This document shows, in pieces, positions 56,162 through 63,831 of a DNA stretch of 64,000 bases. Both the position numbers and the translations under genes were made by a program. Positions within the stretch are counted from its first letter, which is position 1. Each line of letters begins with the position of its first letter. The notes beneath the pieces are model-generated. The model was not told where the DNA came from. It ran no database searches and saw only the letters and a list, made by a program, of their open reading frames with translations. The DNA comes from Smallanthus sonchifolius (lineage: Eukaryota > Streptophyta > Magnoliopsida > Asterales > Asteraceae): contig CM042030.1 in NCBI GenBank assembly GCA_023525975.1, forward strand, positions 30,684,350 to 30,748,349, written 5' to 3'.

Positions 56162-58168
56162 GTTGAAGCTGCCCGTCCAGAGTCAGAATCTACCACACCA
56201 GCACATCAACTGTATCAAAGGAGGAGAAGGCCAATTGGTCAAACAGATGTGGCAGTCACGGCGGTCACAGAGGAGATTCCTGTGACGGTGACCCTCCCTG
56301 CTCCAACTGTCCAGGTGGTAGTGACTACTCCACGTCTAACGGAGTCAGTCACAGTCACCCCAACCATAACACCCACACCCATCATTACATCCCCAATCCC
56401 CACACCCACCAAAGAGCCGTCAGGTCAACCCTTCAACAATGGTGACTTCTCACAGGGGTTCGACTTTGACACAATCTTCTCTTCCCCCATCCACAACGCC
56501 GAAGCCTCATCATCTAGGCATCTGGATCCAAATGAAGCTAGGATCGATGTGCTAGAAACCCAAGTTGCTGGCTTGTTGAAGACTATTCAAAAGTCAAAAG
56601 AGGATTCTGATGCTCAACAAGCACAGATAAACTCTCTGGCGGATGAAGTTAAGATTCTGCGTAGCCAGAGAACGGGGACTGATGAACAGTTGAAGAATGT
56701 CTTGGCACAGAATGAACTGTTAATGAAGACTAACGAAATGATTCTAGGCCACAGAACTTCACTTGAGCTGAGGATGGATTTGCAGAGAAAGGAGCACGCA
56801 GCGATGGTCAAATTAGTTGGTGAACTGACCGCGAATCTAGGTGCTCAGGGGGAGAAGGAGACAGAGAAAGAGAAAGAGAAAGACAAAGAAAAGAAATCCA
56901 CCGGTGCCGAGTCTTGTCATCCAGTCGATCTGACTAAGGATGATGATAAAGACAAGGATCCTGAAGTCGGTCCTAGTGGAGGTGAGCACCTAGCTTTGGC
57001 GATTGTGCCCATATCTTCTGTTCCATTGGCTGAGGGGGAGTCTACTCAGCAAGAGGGTGGTGATACCTCAGCTGGTGGTGGCGGAGATAAAGGGAAGTCA
57101 GCGGCTGACGTGCTCAAGGACTTATCTGATGATGAGATCCTTTATTTAGAGCCTGACTATTCCAAAGAGGCACAGATCGATGCTCTCCTTAATCTGGAAG
57201 AAGGAGAGATCGACTCTGGTGATGACTGGAACGATGATGACGATGATGTGGTGATAGAGATTCCCAAGGGCGACGGGGAAGGAGAGTACGAGTTAGAGGA
57301 TGGTGAGATCTTTGAAATACCATCGCTCGAATCTCTGCTCGACACAGGCTCAGTTGACATGGCAAGTAATGTTGAAGTTACAACTGAAGCCTCCCCGGTC
57401 GACCCTATACCTGTGGACCCCGAGGCACCAAAAGAGAAAGACAGGCCTTCTGCATCTACAAAGGGTCCAGCTCCCGTGTGGCAAAAGACGTCTATCACAG
57501 ACAAGCACGGAGCGACAGGTATGATCTTGGCTGTTAGGTTCGAGGAGGACAAGCAGCTGTTCGCCATCAAAAGATCTGGGGGGGTTCAATACTTGAAACC
57601 CACCAGTGAGGCGTTCAACTCTTTGCCCAAGTACGACCTAGTTAACCTTGCAAACCGAGATCTGCTAAGTCACTCGAGTAATGCAGTTGCAATGGGTTTG
57701 TGGGTAACACTACAACGGGAAGCAAGATTAGGGAACTTTGAATATCTTAAGCCTCAGGTGCCCAGAAGAGTCAAGGATAAGCACGTTGTGCATCCTGTGA
57801 CTAAGAAGCCGTTAAAGAGATTGGTATACAAGCCAATGCGATGTGAAACTAAGATTCCCCTAAGCAAGTTACCTCAGGATATTCTTGGTGACATGTGGTA
57901 CTGGTACGTTGATCCAAAAACGGGCGAGGCAGTGGTTATGGGTAAAGGTATGTCAGATAGTGGAAACACAGTACCAAAGGAAGTGATCAGGGTTTTTGAT
58001 GAAGTCTGCTTCATCAATTTCTCTATGAACGATCTGGAGGTACTAGCAGACAAATTCTGCATCCACACTGACGAATGGACAAAGCTTCTCTCTGCTAAAT
58101 ATGACAAGGTGATTAAGTTCTGCCTTGACTACAAGAAGAAGATGGAAGCTAAGGAACAAGTGCTGTGA
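56162..58168 (+). CDS. Element F extra ORF, C-terminal part
   Basis: Same frame as the N-terminal part; the first ATG after the stop is 56249. It has a Thr/Pro/Val-rich low-complexity region (to about 56420), a coiled coil (about 56540-56840, heptad-like LETQVAGLLKTIQ...), Lys/Glu repeats, acidic stretches (about 57120-57330), then a C-terminal domain (57490-58150) with LFAIKRSGGVQYLKP, YKPMRCETKIPLSKLPQD and WYWYVDPKTGEAV. E and C share this domain, so it is under constraint within the group. Two GGGGGAG motifs within it copy the polypurine tract. Confidence 0.85.
   Translation, partial: VEAARPESESTTPAHQLYQRRRRPIGQTDVAVTAVTEEIPVTVTLPAPTVQVVVTTPRLTESVTVTPTITPTPIITSPIPTPTKEPSGQPFNNGDFSQGFDFDTIFSSPIHNAEASSSRHLDPNEARIDVLETQVAGLLKTIQKSKEDSDAQQAQINSLADEVKILRSQRTGTDEQLKNVLAQNELLMKTNEMILGHRTSLELRMDLQRKEHAAMVKLVGELTANLGAQGEKETEKEKEKDKEKKSTGAESCHPVDLTKDDDKDKDPEVGPSGGEHLALAIVPISSVPLAEGESTQQEGGDTSAGGGGDKGKSAADVLKDLSDDEILYLEPDYSKEAQIDALLNLEEGEIDSGDDWNDDDDDVVIEIPKGDGEGEYELEDGEIFEIPSLESLLDTGSVDMASNVEVTTEASPVDPIPVDPEAPKEKDRPSASTKGPAPVWQKTSITDKHGATGMILAVRFEEDKQLFAIKRSGGVQYLKPTSEAFNSLPKYDLVNLANRDLLSHSSNAVAMGLWVTLQREARLGNFEYLKPQVPRRVKDKHVVHPVTKKPLKRLVYKPMRCETKIPLSKLPQDILGDMWYWYVDPKTGEAVVMGKGMSDSGNTVPKEVIRVFDEVCFINFSMNDLEVLADKFCIHTDEWTKLLSAKYDKVIKFCLDYKKKMEAKEQVL
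56845..57042 (+). promoter_or_regulatory. Internal polypurine-tract-like copies in F
   Basis: GCTCAGGGGGAG (about 56844-56855) and GCTGAGGGGGAGTCTAC (about 57029-57045) resemble the terminal tract TCAAGGGGGAGT (58215-58226). They code for AQGE and EGEST. E has both copies at the same protein positions. Confidence 0.6.
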
Positions 58169-58214
58169 AGACTGAAGATTGAAGACTGAAGACGATGAAG
58201 ATCCCGAGCTGTTG

Positions 58215-58227
58215 TCAAGGGGGAGTT
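58215..58227 (+). promoter_or_regulatory. Element F polypurine tract
   Basis: TCAAGGGGGAGTT, directly before the 3' LTR start at 58228. Confidence 0.92.
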
Positions 58228-58761
58228 TGTTGATGCACTTTCCGGTGACAACACTCTGGATAGAGTCTTAGTTTTGTATGTCTAATGTCTGTATTTTGTC
58301 TTTGTATGTTAGAGTCATTATGTAAAAGTTTATCGAGTTGTATTTACTTTTACTTGATGTTGTGTTGATTTCTTCTAAGTGTTTTGCGCACTTACATGTG
58401 CGCAGGAGAAAGCTCCTGCGTACTTAGCAAGTACGCAAGAACACCTCTGCGTACTTGTTAAGTACGCAAGAGCAATTGGTGCTGCGCACTTGTTAAGTGC
58501 GCAGGCATCAGGTCAGTATAAATAGGATAGGTTCACAGAAGCTAAGTACGCAGAACCAGTAGTTGAGTCGAACTCAGTTTTGCTAAGTACGCACATTCTG
58601 TAACCGTCGAGTGTTTATAATACAAAGAACGTTTGTTGAGACTCTTGTGTTCGGTTTACTTTGTTTAGTAAGACTCTCCACCTAGTCACGGGTATTCCGC
58701 ACCCGGTTTGACTAGTAGACCACTTGCATGTGACGATCCGACACACGCGAAGGGACCTACA
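58228..58761 (+). repeat. Element F: 3' LTR, 534 bp
   Basis: Same length and ends as the 5' LTR. It is followed by TAATA and the rest of the B LTR. Confidence 0.96.
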
Positions 58762-59806
58762 TAATAAGGTAACAATTATTTATTTAATTTACATTTAAAC
58801 AAAAATCATTTATTTAGATTATACTTAATTACCCCTAATACCTACATTATTTTTATAACTAAGTAAATAAATAATAATTTTGTTTCATTATTTAGTTATT
58901 CCAAACTTAAACCTTAATTTTATACAACACCATTCAAGTACAAACCACTAACACCTACAACTTCAAATTCCTTATACACACATCCAACTTAACCTTAGAC
59001 TTAGACATAGACTATTGTGCATACTATTGATCTGATACATATTACACTCTAGGTTAACGTTGTGCTTTACAAGGACCATACTACTATCTAGTATCTCGAG
59101 TTAGCTACGCCTTCAAATCAAGTGAGTATTACATAGCCCCTTTTACTCTTTTACACTTTTTGGGGTGGAACAGGAACACTATACAATACTATTGCTTACA
59201 TTTACACAAACTATACAAATACAAATACTCTTTACATTCATGTGTGCAATTTGAGCCTTATGCCTGAGTGCTAGTTGTGCTAACTTTTGTGTACGATTTA
59301 TGTGCAATCATTAACTATTCAAGCCGACGGTAAACAATGATGATCTATTGAGTCTGACAAACCCACCCAGATTGGGGTGATTGTTACCGACAACACAATT
59401 TTGCATGCTAGTTACAAAGGTTTGATTGTACTTGGTTACGCAATAGCTGCTCTCCATAAATGCCTTATTTTATCATGTTATGTAAGGATTTGTTTATTTA
59501 CAATCTATATGTTATCTATGTACAAACCTGTGTATGCTCACTAACTTTTTAGTTGACTTTATTTTATTCATGTTTCAGGTGCTAATGAGTGAGTTTGATC
59601 AAGGCATGCTACACATAGGCTTTGGACATAGTTAAATTTAAATAAAGACTATTATGTATTTGTTTATGTACTTGTTTGAATTTGGTTGTGTTGAATTATT
59701 TGAAGTTAAATTTGATGATTAAAATATTGAAATCTAGTCAACATTGTGCTCATGAACAGTCTACATGTCCCGCCCCGACGTTTCCGCCATCGGTTGGGGT
59801 GTGATA
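58762..59806 (+). repeat. Element B: 3' LTR, second part
   Basis: Continues the B LTR from the F target site, collinear with about 37795-38558 plus extra sequence (58860-59110) that the 5' LTR lacks but the A LTR has. So the B 5' LTR carries a deletion. It ends GGGGTGTGATA, then CACAC. Confidence 0.93.
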
Positions 59807-59811
59807 CACAC

Positions 59812-60094
59812 CAAATGCATACTTCATGATGATTAGCCTCGTTAATCAAGTAATGTAATCAAGTATTAACAATAGAAACACACAGAAATTCTCTTGATTA
59901 ACTTGTAAAATCATAGTACAAAAATGAGAAAGTTACTTGAAATACAAAAGTCACAACTATTTATACTAGAGAATATTCGATCGAAATCTTCTTGTTTGAA
60001 AAATGTTTTCGACCGAAAACATTTTCTGACCGAAAACTCTCAAGTTAATACTTCTAAAACCTAATTGATTTCTATGGACTATTAGGTTCCAACA
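59812..60094 (-). repeat. Element C: 5' LTR, outer part (283 bp)
   Basis: Collinear with 23919-24222 of the 3' LTR; about 21 bases shorter in the palindrome region. It ends GGTTCCAACA at 60094, then ATTGC. It includes the C promoter region, TATA complement near 59950-59960. Confidence 0.93.
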
Positions 60095-60446
60095 ATTGCA
60101 GTAAACACACCACTCCACCAGAACCAACAGGTCCAGCTTGGGGATTCGATTATGATTCTCTCTTTAAGTCTTTCAACTTTCATGATCTATCTGCTGAAGA
60201 TGCTGCAAATTTGTATCAATACTATAATGGCAGCGACGACTACAATTTCTCAACAAGAACAACAGTTCCTATTCCTACTCCTAATATTGCATCTACATCT
60301 GGGACGCATGATAGTGACACTAAAGAGGATACTAATGGTGAAGGAAACGATGCTCGAGTTGATCCTAACACTTATGTAGGAAATGAAGCTCCATTTGATC
60401 CAATCAACATAGAATCTTCTTCTGATATACAAGATTTGTGGGAGTT
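60095..60446 (+). pseudogene. pol: Element H pol, continuation after C
   Basis: Resumes the integrase-RT linker exactly where 23780 stopped: GCAGTAAACACACCACTCCACC matches F 50790 onward in part, coding PTGPAWGFDYDSLFKSF, then SAEDAANLYQYYNG, and an acidic linker to IQDLWEL. It breaks off at 60446 at the LTR of E; the RT part of H is not in the window. Confidence 0.88.
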
Positions 60447-60845
60447 GTGTTAGGGCATGTTTTGTAACTGTTGATAAAATTCTGTGTAAGTTCATAGAGA
60501 GACGAACTTAATAAGTTCGCCTGGTTTATCAGAGGCGAACTTGTTAAGTTCGCTTAGTCTATCTGAGGCGAACTTGTTAAGTTCGCCTAGCCTATTAGAG
60601 GCGAACTGCATCTTTGAGGCGAACTTATTAAGTTCGCCTACTACAGAACTGGTGTTTATAAATAGAGAACAGAGTCTGTTGATCAGTAGGATACAAGATA
60701 TCAAAAGGAACTGATTAGAGACAGAATTATTGTAAACTGATATTGTGGTGGAAATATAAAGAGTTTATTTACACCGTTGTTGTTGATTGAGTCACACGAG
60801 AACGTTGATTATGGATTCCGCACGTTATCACCGTGTCATACCGCG
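60447..60845 (+). repeat. Element E: 5' LTR, 3' end deleted
   Basis: Starts TGTTAGGGCATG, homologous to the 3' LTR start TGTTAGGACATAG at 63832. It carries the palindromes and TATA box. The LTR end, primer site, gag and pol are all missing: at about 60840-60850 the sequence passes directly into the extra ORF (CCAGAGATCCGTCTCGC). The exact junction is uncertain by a few bases. Confidence 0.75.
60495..60664 (+). promoter_or_regulatory. Palindromes and TATA box of the E LTR
   Basis: Four or five units with core GCGAACTTGTTAAGTTCGC (about 60508, 60533, 60563, 60619) and TATAAATA at 60657-60664, 18 bases after the last. The units differ from those of F by a paired change in both arms. Confidence 0.8.
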
Positions 60846-61405
60846 AGTCCAGAGATCCGTCTCGCACCGAATACTGATGTAGAACCTCACGTTCTTCGTG
60901 CCACAGTCAACAATACTGAGATTGCTATATCTGAAGACACTATTCGTGCAGCTCTTGCATTAGGTGGTGCTGCTGAAGATCCTATATCCTATCCTAATCC
61001 TTTGATTATGGGATGCTTTCAAAGAACGGGTTATCGTGGACGCCCAAATGATACATAAGCATGTAAAGGTGGATTGGTGGGTGAATGGAGATACTTCATG
61101 CATGTGATTATCCAGTGTCTCTCTCCGCGTAAAGCTGGTACTGATGGGTTAAAAACTGCTTTACAAGATGCAATGGTTGCTTTGACGTTGAACAAGCGCT
61201 TCAATTTTGCAAGATATATCTATAGGGAGATGGTCATGCAAATTACACCTGCTGAAGGTCAAGGATTTTTGATGTATCCATGGTTTATTCAGATGATTCT
61301 AAATCATATTCTTCCTGATCTCCTACAACATCCGATTAGATTGACTTTGACGCTGATGTCTAAGCGTATCTTTACGGATTGCACTAAGGTGAAACAACAG
61401 AAGCG
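60846..61405 (+). pseudogene. Element E extra ORF, N-terminal part, broken
   Basis: Homologous to F about 55180-55650: VLRATVNNTEIAISEDTIR, SYPNPLIMGCFQRTGYRG, EWRYFMHVIIQCLSPRKAG, NFARYIY, LMYPWFIQMILNHILP. A TAA lies at about 61057, and a frame change just before 61406 separates it from the next part. An open frame from 60777 fuses LTR sequence to it; this is a by-product of the deletion. Confidence 0.8.
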
Positions 61406-63364
61406 TTGATTCCAGTAAAAGCTCCATTGTTTGATCACTTAATCAATCCTGATTATGTTAAACCACCAAATGATAACTGGTTTAATCCTAATGAGTTAGC
61501 TCAAGTTCAAGGTCAAAATGTTCAACAACAACAACAACCACAACAACAACCGCAACCTATTCCACAAGTACAAGTTCCACAACCACAAGCTCAACAACAA
61601 CAAGTTCCCGTACAACATCAAATTCCTATTCTAGAACAAGTTCCAATTCCACAAGCTCAGGTTGATATACCTGTAAATGAGCCTGTTCTAGAAGAGGTCG
61701 TTCATGAACATGAACAAGATCTAGGAATGAATATGGACGACTTTGTTGATGATGCTGTGAACTCGCCCATTCATGAAGCTGAAGGGAATGTGGTGACTGA
61801 GAATGAGTCGAGTTCTAGCTCAAGTGATACAATCCTACCTATTTCTGAAGATACCGATTCTGATGAGTCTAGAGATTTCTCTTCAGGTCATTATGAACGG
61901 TTGGCTCGTATACCTTTGGCTCATGCTGGCAAACGCCTTAAATATACAGCCAGAAGACAACGACGAAAGTCTGTTCGGGATCCTCCTTACGGATCAGTAC
62001 TTGGTAAAAGAACGTTAATAGATGAGAGTTCGGATAGTGATTTTAATCCGGATCCTAAAGCTCCAAAGCTTATGGCTGCTTCAATTGTTGCGGCTCAATC
62101 TTCACAAGGTGTGGAAGATGCTACTTTTGTCGCTTCATTGATCGTCACACCTCCTGGTTCTAAGGAACAATCTCCTGTTCACACTCCTGTTCCTCCAGTG
62201 ATTCCTACTCCCTGTACTTCCGTTCCTCAATCATCAGCTGGTCCGTCTAAGCCTTCTGATTCTGAAAGGATTACTTTCCTTGAATCGCAAGTGCTCGCAT
62301 TACAAACTCAGGTGGATACTCTTGTATCTACTGATACTCAACTACAGCTGGTGGTCCAGACTCAAGCTTCACAGATTGCTGCTATGCAAGCATTAGTATC
62401 CAAGCTTGTTGAGCGTCTTGACGCTCAGGGGGAGTTGAGGATACGTGACGCATGTCATACTGAGTCTATTCAGCGACATGATGATGAAGACAATGATCCT
62501 TCGGGTAATATTGAGGGTGATCGTCAATACGCTGACGTTGATCCTATTTCTAAAGTTCAGGGGGAGTCGACATCAAAATCAATTGATGGAAATAAAGATA
62601 CTTCTGGAGCTAATGATGAAGAAATCTTATTATTGGAGTTCTTTGCTGAGTCTGAGGAGGAAGAAGCTGAAAAGATAGCATGTCTTGATGACATAGATAA
62701 ATTATTCAATGACATAGAAGATGATGTGTCAGATACTGACATGGAAGAAGGGGATATAGTGGAGATAGAGATTGAGAAAAGTCAAGACAAAGTGATTTAT
62801 GAAGGCTGTGATGGTCTTAATGTCCCTTATAACTTCATCCAAGATGATGTTATTCCTGAGTTTAATTATGAAGGAGCAACTGATTCTATGGACTCATTTG
62901 AAGACATCACACTGCCTGAAGATACTGCTGATTCTAAGATTGATACTGATGAAGAAAATATTCAATCCAATCCAGATGCTGAAGCTAATACTACTCACAC
63001 TGAGTCTCCAAAGGTGAATGAAGAACCTGTGATGTACAGAAATACATGTATGACCAGAGAACAATGGAGAGAAGTAGTGAATAGTTGGATGAAGGTGCTA
63101 CCCAAGTCTCCAGCACAACCTGCTCAGAAAGAAAATTATGTGAATAAAGAGAGGTGTGTAGGAAGAATTATAAGTTGGTTTTATGACAATGACATAAAAC
63201 TATTTGCTATCAAAAGATCTGATGGTGTTCAGTACTTAAGGCCGAGGATCAAGTATTTCAATACCTTGCCAAGGTGTGAAATGAATGGTCTATCTTCAAA
63301 GCCACTTATTAATAGATCCAAGAATGGATTAGCTGATGTGATTGCAAATCTGATTAAGAGATAA
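61406..63364 (+). CDS. Element E extra ORF, central part
   Basis: 652 open codons, no good ATG at its start. It begins with the end of the N-terminal domain (FDHLINPDYVKPPNDNWF), then a Gln/Pro-rich tract (QQQQQPQQQPQPIPQ, about 61530-61640), acidic and Ser-rich stretches, and a basic segment (RLKYTARRQRRKSVR, about 61935). A coiled coil follows (about 62265-62420, LESQVLALQTQVDTL), then long acidic stretches. Last is the start of the C-terminal domain (LFAIKRSDGVQYLRP, about 63198). It ends at TAA 63362; the same frame continues. Confidence 0.82.
   Translation: MIPVKAPLFDHLINPDYVKPPNDNWFNPNELAQVQGQNVQQQQQPQQQPQPIPQVQVPQPQAQQQQVPVQHQIPILEQVPIPQAQVDIPVNEPVLEEVVHEHEQDLGMNMDDFVDDAVNSPIHEAEGNVVTENESSSSSSDTILPISEDTDSDESRDFSSGHYERLARIPLAHAGKRLKYTARRQRRKSVRDPPYGSVLGKRTLIDESSDSDFNPDPKAPKLMAASIVAAQSSQGVEDATFVASLIVTPPGSKEQSPVHTPVPPVIPTPCTSVPQSSAGPSKPSDSERITFLESQVLALQTQVDTLVSTDTQLQLVVQTQASQIAAMQALVSKLVERLDAQGELRIRDACHTESIQRHDDEDNDPSGNIEGDRQYADVDPISKVQGESTSKSIDGNKDTSGANDEEILLLEFFAESEEEEAEKIACLDDIDKLFNDIEDDVSDTDMEEGDIVEIEIEKSQDKVIYEGCDGLNVPYNFIQDDVIPEFNYEGATDSMDSFEDITLPEDTADSKIDTDEENIQSNPDAEANTTHTESPKVNEEPVMYRNTCMTREQWREVVNSWMKVLPKSPAQPAQKENYVNKERCVGRIISWFYDNDIKLFAIKRSDGVQYLRPRIKYFNTLPRCEMNGLSSKPLINRSKNGLADVIANLIKR
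62422..62567 (+). promoter_or_regulatory. Internal polypurine-tract-like copies in E
   Basis: GCTCAGGGGGAGTTGAGG (about 62423) and GTTCAGGGGGAGTCGAC (about 62555) resemble the terminal tract at 63819. Both are in the reading frame (AQGE, QGEST), at the same places as in F. Confidence 0.6.
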
Positions 63365-63715
63365 GGTAGTTCGGGAAAGTATGAAAGGCTAAAGCCTCAA
63401 AAAGGAAAGAGGGTGAAGAACACAGATCACAAGACTGGGAAAGTAATCTGGAAGTACAAATTCAGACCAGTACGTGCTGTACACAGGATACCATTGAAGA
63501 AGATTCCTCAAGACTTCCTTGGGAATATGAAATGGTGGTATGTCGATGTGAATACTGGTGAAGCAAGGATTGAAGACAGAGAAAATAAGGTCATTGTATG
63601 TTTCTATGATGCAATGAACCTTATCAACTTTTCAAAGAAAGATCAGAGAACAGTGAGAAAGAATGAAATCATGTTCACTGATGAATGGAAAGAACAAGGT
63701 TTGCAGTACAAGTGA
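63365..63715 (+). pseudogene. Element E extra ORF, C-terminal end
   Basis: Same frame as the central part after one TAA. It contains YERLKP, VHRIPLKKIPQDFLGNMKWW and YVDVNTGEARIE, matching the F C-terminal domain (YLKP, IPLSKLPQD, WYVDPKTGEAV), and ends at TGA 63713. Confidence 0.8.
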
Positions 63716-63818
63716 GTATTGGAGATATGTAGAAGATATGGAGTGCATGCAGGAAGCAGATTGCCGGATAATTTGAAGAGCTCATCATGAAGACAGAAGA
63801 CTGAAGATTAAGCTATTG

Positions 63819-63831
63819 TCAAGGGGGAGTC
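63819..63831 (+). promoter_or_regulatory. Element E polypurine tract
   Basis: TCAAGGGGGAGTC, directly before the LTR start TGTTAGGACATAG. Confidence 0.88.

Larger units (their letters stand above)
45258..58761 (+). mobile_element. Element F: near-intact Sirevirus-type copia element, 13.5 kb
   Basis: Target duplication TAATA (45253-45257 and 58762-58766). LTRs of 534 bp with 2 differences by eye (A/G near 45328/58298 and near 45397/58367). The order is LTR, primer site, leader, gag, pol (PR-INT-RT-RH), 2 kb spacer, extra ORF, polypurine tract, LTR. Three in-frame stops are visible: TGA 48941, TGA 49645, TAA 56159. It is the innermost and youngest layer of the nest. Confidence 0.96.
36221..59806 (+). 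mobile_element. Element B: Tekay-type chromovirus, split by F
   Basis: Target duplication CACAC at 36216-36220 and 59807-59811. Without F it is about 10.1 kb: LTR, primer site, leader, gag-PR, RT-RH-INT-chromodomain, polypurine tract, LTR. It is the same family as A, with closely similar proteins. The last bases of the 3' LTR read GTGTGATA where the 5' LTR has GTGTGACA, a mutated terminus. Confidence 0.95.
23781..60094 (-). mobile_element. Element C: complete copia element, minus strand, split by B
   Basis: Target duplication ATTGC at 23776-23780 and 60095-60099. The LTR ends are TGTTGGAACC... and ...GGAATCACA on the minus strand. Removing B leaves about 12.7 kb: 5' LTR, primer site, gag, pol, a roughly 2.2 kb spacer, extra ORF, polypurine tract and 3' LTR. 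This is the size and order of Sirevirus/Maximus elements. The first 138 bases of the two LTRs differ at 6 positions by eye. All reading frames are interrupted. Confidence 0.93.
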
